DNA from: Marinilabiliaceae bacterium UBA5213
Lineage (GTDB): Bacteria > Bacteroidota > Bacteroidia > Bacteroidales > Marinilabiliaceae
Assembly: GCA_002412555.1 (NCBI GenBank)
Contig: DHVH01000013.1
Location: forward strand, 1-30,048
DNA length: 30,048 bases
Direction of reading: 5' to 3'
Below are positions 7,681-15,334 of the stretch, piece after piece (the first letter of the stretch is position 1; each line of letters begins with the position of its first letter). The position numbers were made by a program, and so were the translations under genes. The notes under the pieces are model-generated. The model ran no database searches, had not been told where the DNA came from, and saw nothing but the letters and a program-made list of their open reading frames with translations.

Positions 7681-8076
7681 ATGACAGATCCTATTTCGGA
7701 TTTCCTGACTCGTATCAGGAATGCCATCATGGCACGACACAAGGTTGTTGAGATACCAGCCTCCAACCTTAAGAGGGAAATGACCAAAATCCTTTTGGAA
7801 AAAGGTTATATCCTTAATTACAAATTTATGGATGACGGAAAGCAAGGCATCATTAAGATCGCCTTGAAGTATGATCCCGTATCAAAAATTCCCGCTATCA
7901 AAAGTTTAAGCCGGATTTCTTCTCCAGGGTTGCGTAGATATACCGGTTACAGAGATGTGCCCAGGGTTTTAAATGGCCTTGGTGTTGCAATTCTTTCGAC
8001 TTCCAAAGGTGTAATGACCGACAAGGAAGCCAGAAACGAAAAAGTGGGTGGTGAAGTTTTGTGTTACGTTTATTAA
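7681..8076 (+). CDS. rpsH: 30S ribosomal protein S8 (uS8)
   Basis: From this ATG the protein has 131 residues and opens MTDPISDFLTRIRNA, the standard S8 start. An upstream in-frame ATG at 7642 adds 13 residues with no family match and lies within the leader hairpin, so it was not used. The C-terminus has the conserved VAILSTSKGVMTDKEAR. S8 is a primary binder of the 16S central domain. In E. coli it represses the spc operon. The next gene, rplF, starts 14 bp downstream after a strong Shine-Dalgarno sequence. Confidence 0.98.
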   Translation: MTDPISDFLTRIRNAIMARHKVVEIPASNLKREMTKILLEKGYILNYKFMDDGKQGIIKIALKYDPVSKIPAIKSLSRISSPGLRRYTGYRDVPRVLNGLGVAILSTSKGVMTDKEARNEKVGGEVLCYVY

Positions 8077-8077
8077 A

Positions 8078-8085
8078 AAGGAGGT
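8078..8085 (+). promoter_or_regulatory. Full Shine-Dalgarno sequence of rplF
   Basis: AAGGAGGT lies five bases before the rplF ATG, just after the rpsH stop. The twelve bases AAGGAGGTAAGT are the same as those before rplW (2536-2547), including the spacing. Most other starts in the cluster lack a comparable motif. Confidence 0.8.
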
Positions 8086-8090
8086 AAGTA

Positions 8091-8642
8091 ATGTCTAGGA
8101 TAGGAAAATCACCCGTAAACATACCAGCCGGCGTAAGCGTAACGGTTAAAGATAATTTGGTAACCGTAAAGGGTGCCAAAGGAGAACTGGAACAAGCCAT
8201 CAACCCAGATATAAAAGTTGAAGTTAAAGATGGTGAAGTTCAGCTGACAAGACCATCTGACGATAAAAACCACCGCGCTATGCACGGTTTGTATCGCTCA
8301 CTGATCAACAACATGGTGATTGGTGTTTCAGAAGGGTACCAGAAAAAGATGGAGTTGGTAGGTGTTGGTTATCGTGCCAATTCTACCGGCCAGGTTTTGG
8401 AATTGTCTCTGGGGTATTCACACGCTATACATATGCAGTTGCCTAAAGAAATTAAGGTGGAAGCAGTTACCGACCGGAAAAGTAATCCGATCATAACACT
8501 TGAATCCATTGACAAGCAACTCTTGGGGCAGGTTTGTGCCAAAATTCGTGAACTGCGTAAACCAGAACCATACAAGGGTAAAGGTGTTCGTTTTGTAGGC
8601 GAAGTAGTAAGGCGTAAGGCCGGTAAGAGTGCAAAAGTTTAA
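8091..8642 (+). CDS. rplF: 50S ribosomal protein L6 (uL6)
   Basis: The 183-residue protein starts MSRIGKSPVNIPAGVSVTV. Its C-terminal RKPEPYKGKGVRFVGEVVRR block (about residues 156-175) is diagnostic of L6. L6 has two similar domains and supports the sarcin-ricin loop region, where translation factors bind. Its ATG has one of only two perfect Shine-Dalgarno sequences in the cluster. The next gene, rplR, is 22 bp downstream. Confidence 0.98.
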   Translation: MSRIGKSPVNIPAGVSVTVKDNLVTVKGAKGELEQAINPDIKVEVKDGEVQLTRPSDDKNHRAMHGLYRSLINNMVIGVSEGYQKKMELVGVGYRANSTGQVLELSLGYSHAIHMQLPKEIKVEAVTDRKSNPIITLESIDKQLLGQVCAKIRELRKPEPYKGKGVRFVGEVVRRKAGKSAKV

Positions 8643-8664
8643 TTTGATTTAATTTGTAAGTGTT

Positions 8665-9021
8665 ATGGCTTTTTCGAAAATAGATAGGCGATTCAAAATA
8701 AAAAGACGCATCCGTAGCAAAGTCGAGGGCACAGCCGAACGACCACGGATGACGGTTTATAGAAGCAACAAGCAGATATCTGTTCAATTGGTAGATGACA
8801 AAACCGGAAAAACGCTGGTTTCTGCCTCGTCCATTATGAAAGATGTCGCTGCTGAGAAGGTTACCAAGACAGAGCAAGCAGCCAAAGTAGGTAAACTCAT
8901 TGCAGAAAAGGCTCAGGCAGCCGGTATTTCTGGAGTGGTTTTCGACCGGAATGGTTATCTGTATCATGGTAGAGTAAAACAATTAGCGGACGCTGCTCGT
9001 GAGGCAGGTCTTAAATTCTAA
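8665..9021 (+). CDS. rplR: 50S ribosomal protein L18 (uL18)
   Basis: The 118-residue protein carries RIRSKVEGTAERPRMTVYRS (residues 15-34) and the C-terminal FDRNGYLYHGRVKQLADAAR, both typical of L18. It binds 5S rRNA with L5 and L25 in the central protuberance. It follows rplF by 22 bp and precedes rpsE by 6 bp. No Shine-Dalgarno sequence is seen. Confidence 0.98.
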   Translation: MAFSKIDRRFKIKRRIRSKVEGTAERPRMTVYRSNKQISVQLVDDKTGKTLVSASSIMKDVAAEKVTKTEQAAKVGKLIAEKAQAAGISGVVFDRNGYLYHGRVKQLADAAREAGLKF

Positions 9022-9027
9022 AATATT

Positions 9028-9546
9028 ATGGCAGGAAATACAAACAGAGTTCGTACAACTAACGACCTTGAATTGAAGGACAGATTGGTAGCCATTAATC
9101 GTGTTACCAAAGTAACCAAAGGGGGTAGAACTTTCAGCTTCTCGGCCATTGTTGTCGTTGGTAATGAGAACGGCATCGTAGGTTGGGGCTTAGGTAAAGC
9201 CAATGAAGTTACAACCGCAATTGCCAAAGGAGTAGAAGCCGCTAAGAAAAATTTGGTTAAAGTTCCTATTGTCAACGGAACAATTCCTCATGAGCAACTT
9301 GCCAAATTTGGCGGTGCCAGTGTTTTTATGAAACCCGCTTCTCACGGTACTGGTCTTGTGGCCGGTGGTGCGATGCGTGCGGTACTTGAGAGTGCTGGTG
9401 TGGTGGACGTTTTGGCTAAGTCAAAAGGTTCGGCTAACCCTCACAACCTGGTAAAAGCTACCATTGAAGGATTATGCGAAATGCGTGATGCCCATACAGT
9501 AGCTCAACACCGGGGAATAACTCTGGACAAAGTGTTTAACGGTTAA
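9028..9546 (+). CDS. rpsE: 30S ribosomal protein S5 (uS5)
   Basis: This 172-residue protein has the double-stranded RNA-binding-like N-domain (DRLVAINRVTKVTKGGRTFSF, split at residue 40), followed by GNENGIVGWGLGKANEVTTA. The C-domain has ASHGTGLVAGGAMRAVLESAG. S5 lines the mRNA entry channel with S3 and S4 and is a spectinomycin-resistance target. It lies 6 bp after rplR and 11 bp before rpmD. Confidence 0.98.
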   Translation: MAGNTNRVRTTNDLELKDRLVAINRVTKVTKGGRTFSFSAIVVVGNENGIVGWGLGKANEVTTAIAKGVEAAKKNLVKVPIVNGTIPHEQLAKFGGASVFMKPASHGTGLVAGGAMRAVLESAGVVDVLAKSKGSANPHNLVKATIEGLCEMRDAHTVAQHRGITLDKVFNG

Positions 9547-9557
9547 GCAATAAAGTT

Positions 9558-9734
9558 ATGGCTAAGATAAAAGTAACTCAGGTTCGTAGTAAAATCAGGT
9601 GCACCAGTCGTCAGAAGAAGACCTTGGAATCACTTGGTTTGAGAAAACTAAATGCCACCGTTGAACATGAGGAAAACCCTGTAATTATGGGGATGGTGGA
9701 CAAAGTAAGACACCTTGTGAGTGTCTCAAAATAA
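9558..9734 (+). CDS. rpmD: 50S ribosomal protein L30 (uL30)
   Basis: This short gene encodes 58 residues: MAKIKVTQVRSKIRCTSRQK, then TLESLGLRKLNATVEHEENP and GMVDKVRHLVSV. This matches the L30 pattern of an N-terminal beta strand, the SLGLRK helix start and the MVxKVxHLV C-terminus. It sits in the standard position between rpsE (11 bp) and rplO (30 bp). The stop is TAA at 9732-9734. Confidence 0.97.
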   Translation: MAKIKVTQVRSKIRCTSRQKKTLESLGLRKLNATVEHEENPVIMGMVDKVRHLVSVSK

Positions 9735-9764
9735 TTGTTTTAACGAAGTTTATCACGATAAGAT

Positions 9765-10211
9765 ATGAAACTTAATCAGTTAAAACCTGCTGAGGGATCA
9801 ACCCACCACGATAAGAGGATTGGCCGCGGAGAAGGTTCCGGTCACGGCGGAACTTCTACACGTGGTCATAAAGGTGCAAAATCCCGATCAGGTTATTCAA
9901 GAAAAATCGGATTTGAAGGTGGTCAAATGCCACTTCAAAGACGGGTTCCTAAGTTTGGTTTTAAGAATATCAACCGTAAGGAGTATAAGTCAATCAACCT
10001 GGATGTTCTTCAGATTTTAGCAGAGAAGAACGGATGGAGCGTAATTGCCCCTGAAAATCTTATTGAGGCAGGATATGTCAATAAGAACGACCTGGTGAAA
10101 ATCCTGGGTAATGGAACAATTAGCTCAAAAGTTGAAATTAAGGCTCATGCTTTCTCAAAATCTGCTGAAGCAGCTATTGAAGCGGCTCAGGGAACTGTTG
10201 TGAAACTGTAA
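9765..10211 (+). CDS. rplO: 50S ribosomal protein L15 (uL15)
   Basis: The 148-residue protein starts MKLNQLKPAEGSTHHDKRIG and has the Gly-rich basic arm GRGEGSGHGGTSTRGHKGAK. This is followed by GFEGGQMPLQRRVPKFGF, all standard L15. The basic arm threads into 23S rRNA. The gene is followed by a 60-bp gap with a strong hairpin before secY. Confidence 0.98.
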   Translation: MKLNQLKPAEGSTHHDKRIGRGEGSGHGGTSTRGHKGAKSRSGYSRKIGFEGGQMPLQRRVPKFGFKNINRKEYKSINLDVLQILAEKNGWSVIAPENLIEAGYVNKNDLVKILGNGTISSKVEIKAHAFSKSAEAAIEAAQGTVVKL

Positions 10212-10246
10212 TTTGAATCCTGTCCGCTGCGGCGGACAGGATCAAA
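10212..10246 (+). promoter_or_regulatory. Strong GC-rich hairpin between rplO and secY
   Basis: Arms 10217-10227 (ATCCTGTCCGC) and 10232-10242 (GCGGACAGGAT) pair perfectly around a TGCG loop. With one bulged A the stem extends outward through TTTGA and TCAAA to about 15 bp. The downstream sequence is CAAATGACC with no T-run, so this is not a canonical intrinsic terminator. It could attenuate, protect or process the mRNA ahead of the membrane-protein gene, or be one copy of a dispersed palindromic repeat. Confidence 0.6.
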
Positions 10247-10271
10247 TGACCTTATAAATCTAATTTAAGAT

Positions 10272-11609
10272 ATGAAACTTTTCGAAACCATCCGTAATAT
10301 CTGGAAGATCGATGACCTGAGAAGCAGGATTATAACCACTTTGGGTTTTATTCTGATTTATCGCTTGGGCTCAAAAGTCGTTTTGCCAGGTATTGATCCA
10401 ACACAGTTGTCAAATCTTGCTGACCAAACCAGTCAGGGAGTTTTGGGATTGCTCAATATGTTTTCAGGGGGAGCTTTTGCCAATGCATCGATTATGGCAC
10501 TGGGTATCATGCCTTACATCTCTGCATCTATTGTTATCCAGTTACTGGGTATTGCAGTTCCCTATTTTCAGCGTTTACAGCGTGAGGGTGAGAGTGGCCG
10601 ACGCAAGATTAATCAAATAACCAGGTATTTAACTGTGGTTATTTTGTTGTTTCAAGCTCCCGGTTATATTGCCAACCTTTATGCTCAATTACCCGAATCT
10701 GCTTTCGTTAATGCCGGATGGAGTTTCACTGTTATGTCAACCATAATCCTCACCGCAGGTAGTATGTTTGTGATGTGGTTAGGGGAGCGTATTACTGAAA
10801 AGGGTATTGGAAACGGTATATCTTTGATCATCATGATTGGTATTATTGCCATGTTGCCTTTTTCTCTTTTTGCAGAATTTGTTTCAAGACTGGAAGAAGG
10901 CGGTGGTTTGGTGATGTTGCTCATTGAGTTTGTCATTCTTTTCTTTGTGTTTGAAGGTGCTATTTTATTGGTACAGGGTACCCGCAGGGTGCCTGTTCAG
11001 TACGCAAAGAGAATTGTGGGTAATAAGCAGTATGGTGGCGTTCGCCAATACATCCCTTTGAAAGTCAATGCTGCTGGTGTAATGCCTATCATTTTTGCTC
11101 AGGCCATTATGTTTATACCTATTACTTTGGCTGGCTTTGTTGACAGTGAAACTGCTACAGGTTTTGCAGCTGTGTTCTCTAATTTTACCGGATTTTGGTA
11201 CAATTTCACCTTTGCCTTTTTGATTATCCTTTTTACTTATTTCTATACAGCCATTACGATCAATCCTACTCAAATGGCAGATGATATGAAACGTAATGGG
11301 GGATTTATCCCGGGTGTAAAACCAGGTAAGAAAACCGCTGAGTTTTTGGATTCAGTGATGTCAAAAATCACATTGCCTGGCTCTTTTTTCCTTGCATTTG
11401 TCGCCATTATGCCGGCATTTGCGATGCTAGCCGGAGTAGATCAGAATTTTGCTCAGTTTTTTGGTGGTACATCCCTGCTGATATTAGTGGGTGTTGTATT
11501 GGATACCCTGCAGCAGATTGAAAGCCATTTGCTGATGAGACATTATGACGGATTGTTAAAATCCGGAAGAATTAAGGGCAGAACAGGCGGTGGAGCAGCT
11601 GCTTTTTAA
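10272..11609 (+). CDS. secY: Sec translocon subunit SecY
   Basis: The 445-residue protein has ten predicted membrane helices and the SecY pattern. Features include IITTLGFILIYRLGSKV near residue 20, the plug and pore region SGGAFANASIMALGIMPYI (about residues 65-83) and GERITEKGIGNGISLII (about residues 176-192). The cytoplasmic loop RRVPVQYAKRIVG near residue 238 contacts SecA and ribosomes. SecY with SecE and SecG forms the channel for protein export and membrane insertion. The gene follows rplO after a hairpin-bearing 60-bp gap, and map starts 17 bp later. Confidence 0.98.
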   Translation: MKLFETIRNIWKIDDLRSRIITTLGFILIYRLGSKVVLPGIDPTQLSNLADQTSQGVLGLLNMFSGGAFANASIMALGIMPYISASIVIQLLGIAVPYFQRLQREGESGRRKINQITRYLTVVILLFQAPGYIANLYAQLPESAFVNAGWSFTVMSTIILTAGSMFVMWLGERITEKGIGNGISLIIMIGIIAMLPFSLFAEFVSRLEEGGGLVMLLIEFVILFFVFEGAILLVQGTRRVPVQYAKRIVGNKQYGGVRQYIPLKVNAAGVMPIIFAQAIMFIPITLAGFVDSETATGFAAVFSNFTGFWYNFTFAFLIILFTYFYTAITINPTQMADDMKRNGGFIPGVKPGKKTAEFLDSVMSKITLPGSFFLAFVAIMPAFAMLAGVDQNFAQFFGGTSLLILVGVVLDTLQQIESHLLMRHYDGLLKSGRIKGRTGGGAAAF

Positions 11610-11626
11610 ATGATGTAGTCAATAGC

Positions 11627-12406
11627 ATGATTTATTTAAAGACTGACGAAGAAATTGAATTGCTAAGGGAGAGTAATCTTCTGGTAGCTAAAACACTGGG
11701 AGAGGTTGCAAAAGCCGTTAAACCTGGTGTTACAACACTGGATCTGGACCAGATCGCTGAGCATTTTATCAGAGATCATAAAGGGGTTCCAGGGTTTTTA
11801 AACTATCAGGGATTTCCCAATACATTGTGTACATCTGTTAACGAGCATGTGGTACACGGTATTCCCAACAAAACCCCTCTTAAAGAGGGCGATATTGTGT
11901 CTGTTGATTGTGGTGTTTTGTTGAATGGCTTTTTTGGTGACTGTGCCTATACTTTCGAAATAGGAGAGGTTAAGCCGGAAATTAAAGCCTTGCTTGAGGC
12001 CACTAAAGCTGCATTGTACAAAGGTATCGAAGCTGCTGTTGAAGGCAATAGAATTGGGGATATTGGTTATGCCGTGCAAAATTATTGCGAGTCAAGAGGA
12101 TATTCAGTCGTTCGTGAAATGGTTGGACATGGAGTAGGCAGGGAACTGCATGAAGCTCCCGAGGTCCCCAACTATGGAAGAAAAGGCAATGGGGTAAAAC
12201 TCCGTAAAGGAATGGTCATTGCCATTGAGCCAATGATAAATCTTGGTAAGCGACAAATAGTTCTGGAAGATGATCAATGGACCATTAGGACTGTAGATAA
12301 AAGTGTTTCAGCGCACTTTGAACACACAATTGCTGTGGGAAAAAGTAAATCTGATATACTTTCCAGTTTTAAATTTGTAGAAGAAGTGTTAACTTTGCAG
12401 TCTTAA
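11627..12406 (+). CDS. map: Type I methionine aminopeptidase
   Basis: This 259-residue cytosolic metalloprotease removes the initiator methionine from new proteins. The pita-bread fold ligands are all visible: Asp94 (VSVDCG), Asp105 (FFGDCA), His168 (MVGHGVG), Glu201 (AIEPMI) and Glu232 (HFEHTI). The substrate-side histidines are His75 and His175. It lacks N-terminal extensions, as expected for the type Ia form. It lies between secY and infA, an arrangement common in Bacteroidota and, with adk added, in Firmicutes. Confidence 0.97.
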   Translation: MIYLKTDEEIELLRESNLLVAKTLGEVAKAVKPGVTTLDLDQIAEHFIRDHKGVPGFLNYQGFPNTLCTSVNEHVVHGIPNKTPLKEGDIVSVDCGVLLNGFFGDCAYTFEIGEVKPEIKALLEATKAALYKGIEAAVEGNRIGDIGYAVQNYCESRGYSVVREMVGHGVGRELHEAPEVPNYGRKGNGVKLRKGMVIAIEPMINLGKRQIVLEDDQWTIRTVDKSVSAHFEHTIAVGKSKSDILSSFKFVEEVLTLQS

Positions 12407-12427
12407 AAAAATTAAAGTGATAGAGTT

Positions 12428-12646
12428 ATGGCTAAACAAGCCTCTATAGAACAAGACGGTACAATTATCGAAGCACTATCCAACGCCATGTTTCGCGTGG
12501 AGTTGGAAAACGGACATGTGATCACCGCACATATCTCCGGTAAAATGCGTATGCATTATATTAAAATTCTTCCTGGCGACAAGGTTAAGGTGGAAATGTC
12601 ACCATATGATTTGACCAAAGGCAGAATTAGTTACAGGTATAAATAA
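12428..12646 (+). CDS. infA: Translation initiation factor IF-1
   Basis: The 72-residue S1/OB-fold protein has MFRVELENGHVITAHISGKM (residues 21-40) and RMHYIKILPGDKVKVEMSPY, then DLTKGRISYRYK at the end. This is essentially the consensus IF-1. It binds the 30S A site during initiation. It follows map by 21 bp and precedes rpmJ by 20 bp. Confidence 0.98.
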   Translation: MAKQASIEQDGTIIEALSNAMFRVELENGHVITAHISGKMRMHYIKILPGDKVKVEMSPYDLTKGRISYRYK

Positions 12647-12666
12647 CATACTCAATACTTAAGACA

Positions 12667-12783
12667 ATGAAGGTAAGAGCATCAATTAAAAAGCGTAGTG
12701 CCGACTGCAAAATAGTGCGGCGCAAGGGACGCTTGTACGTGATAAACAAGAAGAATCCCAAGTTTAAACAACGTCAAGGATAA
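12667..12783 (+). CDS. rpmJ: 50S ribosomal protein L36 (bL36), zinc-free form
   Basis: This 38-codon gene reads MKVRASIKKRSADCKIVRRK, then GRLYVINKKNPKFKQRQG. Length and ends match L36. Of the four zinc ligands of the E. coli-type protein (Cys11, Cys14, Cys27, His32), only Cys14 remains. The others are Ser11, Asn27 and Lys32, so zinc binding is probably lost. It sits between infA (20 bp) and rpsM (10 bp). Confidence 0.97.
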   Translation: MKVRASIKKRSADCKIVRRKGRLYVINKKNPKFKQRQG

Positions 12784-12793
12784 ATTATAGAAT

Positions 12794-13171
12794 ATGGCAA
12801 GAATTGCAGGAGTAGACATCCCGGCCAATAAAAGAGGCGAAATTGCTTTAACATACATCTATGGCATCGGCCGTAGCAAAGCAACTTCATTGCTTCAAGA
12901 GGCTGGTATTGATGTCAGTTTGAAAGTAAAAGAATGGAACGATGACCAGATAACTGCCGTTCGTGAGTTAATTGGTTCAACCATCAAAACCGAAGGTGAA
13001 TTGCGTTCTGAAGTACAATTGAACATTAAGCGATTAATGGACATTGGTTGTTACAGAGGTATTCGTCACCGTATTGGTTTACCGGTTCGCGGTCAATCAA
13101 CCAAGAACAATGCCCGTACCCGTAAAGGAAAGAAAAAGACGGTTGCGAACAAAAAGAAAGCTACTAAATAA
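12794..13171 (+). CDS. rpsM: 30S ribosomal protein S13 (uS13)
   Basis: The 125-residue protein begins MARIAGVDIPANKRGEIALT and has YGIGRSKATSLLQEAGID. Its C-terminal tail holds RGIRHRIGLPVRGQSTKNNA before a lysine-rich end. S13 in the 30S head contacts the P-site tRNA and intersubunit bridges. It lies 10 bp after rpmJ and 10 bp before rpsK. Confidence 0.98.
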   Translation: MARIAGVDIPANKRGEIALTYIYGIGRSKATSLLQEAGIDVSLKVKEWNDDQITAVRELIGSTIKTEGELRSEVQLNIKRLMDIGCYRGIRHRIGLPVRGQSTKNNARTRKGKKKTVANKKKATK

Positions 13172-13181
13172 TCATTGAAAC

Positions 13182-13571
13182 ATGGCAAAAAAGGCAGGAT
13201 CACAAAAGAAAAGAGTAGTGAAAGTGGATGCCTTGGGGCAAGCCCACATCCATTCATCGTTCAATAACATCATCGTTAGTCTGACCAATTCAAACGGACA
13301 GGTTATTTCTTGGTCAAGTGCCGGCAAAATGGGTTTCAGAGGTTCTAAAAAGAACACACCCTACGCCGCTCAAACCGCTGCAGCAGATTGTGCTAAAGTG
13401 GCTTATGACTTAGGCTTGAGAAAAGTGAAAGCATACGTTAAAGGACCGGGTAATGGTCGTGAATCAGCCATTCGTTCAATCCATGCAACTGGTATTGAGG
13501 TAAGCGAAATTGTTGATGTAACACCAATGCCTCACAACGGTTGTCGCCCTCCTAAAAGACGTAGGGTTTAA
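13182..13571 (+). CDS. rpsK: 30S ribosomal protein S11 (uS11)
   Basis: This 129-residue protein shows AHIHSSFNNIIVSLTNSNGQ (residues 21-40), SWSSAGKMGFRGSKKNTPYA and the C-terminal DVTPMPHNGCRPPKRRRV, all standard S11. It forms part of the 30S platform near the mRNA exit. It is followed by an unusually long 149-bp gap before rpsD that contains hairpins and a tandem repeat. Confidence 0.98.
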   Translation: MAKKAGSQKKRVVKVDALGQAHIHSSFNNIIVSLTNSNGQVISWSSAGKMGFRGSKKNTPYAAQTAAADCAKVAYDLGLRKVKAYVKGPGNGRESAIRSIHATGIEVSEIVDVTPMPHNGCRPPKRRRV

Positions 13572-13595
13572 TATATTATATTATAACTAGTTATT

Positions 13596-13652
13596 AACCA
13601 TAAGTTTTTGGTTTTAATTTTGAATAATGGTAGGTTATAACACCAACCTTCC
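13596..13652 (+). promoter_or_regulatory. rpsD leader region with two stem-loops
   Basis: The 149-bp rpsK-rpsD gap is the longest inside the ribosomal cluster. It holds AACCA/TGGTT (13596-13600 with 13609-13613). It also holds GGTAGGTT/AACCTTCC (13629-13636 with 13645-13652, one mismatch) around an ATAACACC loop. In other bacteria S4 represses its own mRNA through structured leaders, so this could be an S4-binding leader. That role is inferred from position only. Confidence 0.4.
13615..13622 (+). promoter_or_regulatory. Possible internal promoter -7 element before rpsD
   Basis: TAATTTTG fits the Bacteroidota -7 consensus TAnnTTTG and lies about 100 bp before rpsD. No convincing TTG-type -33 element is at the right distance. 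If used, it would give rpsD-rpoA-rplQ independent transcription. Confidence 0.25.
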
Positions 13653-13686
13653 TTCTATAATCTTGCGGCTGTCATATTCAATCTTT

Positions 13687-13714
13687 AAAATCAAAAATTT
13701 AAAATCAAAAATTT
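13687..13714 (+). repeat. 14-bp perfect tandem repeat before rpsD
   Basis: AAAATCAAAAATTT occurs twice with no spacer (13687-13700 and 13701-13714), ending six bases before the rpsD ATG. The A/T-rich, unstructured sequence may help ribosome loading in a phylum that rarely uses Shine-Dalgarno pairing. It may also be a recent slippage duplication. Confidence 0.85.
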
Positions 13715-13720
13715 AGTAGA

Positions 13721-14326
13721 ATGGCTAGATACATAGGTCCAAAGACTAAAATTTCGCGTAAATTCGGTGAGCCCATATATGGCCCCGATAAATATTTTGA
13801 AAAGAAGAATTATCCTCCTGGTCAGCACGGTAACAACCGTCGCAGAAAAACCAGTGAGTACGGTGTTCAGCTTAAAGAAAAGCAGAAAGTAAAATATACT
13901 TATGGTGTTCTTGAGAAGCAGTTCCGTAATTTGTTTGAAAAAGCTAACAGTCACCATGGTATTACCGGTGAGGTGTTATTGGTTCTTCTCGAATCGCGTT
14001 TAGACAACGTGGTTTATCGCTTGGGACTAGCTCCAACCAGAGCTGCTGCCCGTCAGTTGGTTTCGCACCGTCACATAACTGTTGATGGATCAATTGTGAA
14101 CATCCCTTCCTATAGCCTTAAAGGTGGTCAGCTTGTAGGTGTAAGGGAAAAATCCAAATCGCTGGAGTCGATTAATACTTCATTATCAAGCTCAAGTGTT
14201 CATAAATTTTCATGGTTGGAATGGAATCAGCAGAGCATGACCGGTAAGTTTTTAAATGCACCGGAAAGATCTGAAATTCCAGAGAACATCAAAGAACAGT
14301 TGATTGTAGAATTGTACTCTAAATAA
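13721..14326 (+). CDS. rpsD: 30S ribosomal protein S4 (uS4), zinc-free form
   Basis: The 201-residue protein starts MARYIGPKTKISRKFGEPIY and has PPGQHGNNRRRKTSEYGVQL. The S4 RNA-binding domain follows at about residues 91-150 (ESRLDNVVYRLGLAPTRAAA, then VSHRHITVDGSIVNIPSY). No N-terminal cysteine cluster is present, so this is the zinc-free type. S4 initiates 30S body assembly and lines the mRNA entry. The long leader upstream and 9-bp spacing to rpoA suggest that it heads a sub-operon. Confidence 0.98.
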   Translation: MARYIGPKTKISRKFGEPIYGPDKYFEKKNYPPGQHGNNRRRKTSEYGVQLKEKQKVKYTYGVLEKQFRNLFEKANSHHGITGEVLLVLLESRLDNVVYRLGLAPTRAAARQLVSHRHITVDGSIVNIPSYSLKGGQLVGVREKSKSLESINTSLSSSSVHKFSWLEWNQQSMTGKFLNAPERSEIPENIKEQLIVELYSK

Positions 14327-14335
14327 TTTATTCTT

Positions 14336-15328
14336 ATGGCAATATTAGCGTTCCAAAAACCTGATAAAGTTATCATGCTTGATGCTGATGACAAGTTCGG
14401 TCGTTTCGAATTTCGTCCTCTTGAGCCAGGATATGGTATTACTGTTGGAAATGCCTTAAGAAGAATCTTGCTCTCTTCTTTGGAGGGCTTTGCAATAACT
14501 ACTGTTAAGATTGAAGGTGTAGATCACGAGTTTTCCAGCATACCCGGAGTGGTAGATGATGTAACGGAAATTATTCTGAACCTGAAGCAGGTAAGATTAA
14601 AAAGGATTGTTGACGAATCCGACAATGAAAAAATTACTGTGAGCGTTTCGGGTAAAGAAACCCTTACCGCCGGTGATCTTAATAGTGTCATGTCTAATTT
14701 TAAGGTGTTGAATCCTGACTTAGTCATCGCACGCATGAATCCTGAGGTTAACCTGCAGATGACGCTTACCATTGGTAAGGGAAGAGGATATGTCAATGCA
14801 GAAGAGAATCGCACTGCTGAATTGGATTTTGGAACTATTGCTATAGATTCCATCTTTACCCCTATCCGAAATGTGAAGTACGAGATCGAAAATTTCCGTG
14901 TAGAGCAGAAGACCGATTACGAAAAGTTATTGTTTGACATCTCAACCGATGGATCTATTCATCCTAAAGATGCTTTGAAGGAAGCCTCGAAAATTCTTAT
15001 TTATCATTTCATGTTATTCTCAGATGAAAAAATCACTTTAGATTCTGATGAAAAATTTGGCAATGAAGAGTTTGATGAGGAAGTACTTCACATGCGTCAG
15101 TTGTTGAAGACAAAACTCGTTGATTTGGATCTTTCAGTCAGAGCACTCAACTGCCTTAAGGCTGCCGACGTGGAAACGCTTGGCGAATTGGTGCAGTACA
15201 ACCGGAATGATCTTCTTAAGTTCAGAAATTTTGGTAAAAAGTCGCTCACTGAGTTAGATGATTTACTGGTTAATCTGAGCCTCAATTTCGGCATGGATAT
15301 TCAGAAGTATAAATTAGACAAGGAATAA
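14336..15328 (+). CDS. rpoA: RNA polymerase alpha subunit
   Basis: This 330-residue subunit has an N-terminal dimerisation domain (about residues 1-235) with RPLEPGYGITVGNALRRILL and SLEGFAITTVKIEGV, needed for assembling beta and beta'. The C-terminal domain (about residues 255-320) has DLDLSVRALNCLKAADVETL and FGKKSLTELDDLL. The Arg in SVRALNC aligns with E. coli Arg265, which contacts UP-element DNA and activators. The gene lies between rpsD (9 bp) and rplQ (6 bp). Confidence 0.98.
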   Translation: MAILAFQKPDKVIMLDADDKFGRFEFRPLEPGYGITVGNALRRILLSSLEGFAITTVKIEGVDHEFSSIPGVVDDVTEIILNLKQVRLKRIVDESDNEKITVSVSGKETLTAGDLNSVMSNFKVLNPDLVIARMNPEVNLQMTLTIGKGRGYVNAEENRTAELDFGTIAIDSIFTPIRNVKYEIENFRVEQKTDYEKLLFDISTDGSIHPKDALKEASKILIYHFMLFSDEKITLDSDEKFGNEEFDEEVLHMRQLLKTKLVDLDLSVRALNCLKAADVETLGELVQYNRNDLLKFRNFGKKSLTELDDLLVNLSLNFGMDIQKYKLDKE

Positions 15329-15334
15329 GTAACG

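Noticed and set aside
8491..8982. 163-codon open frame on the minus strand
   Set aside because: It lies entirely opposite rplF and rplR, whose products are unmistakable. Its translation shows no signal, domain or plausible composition.
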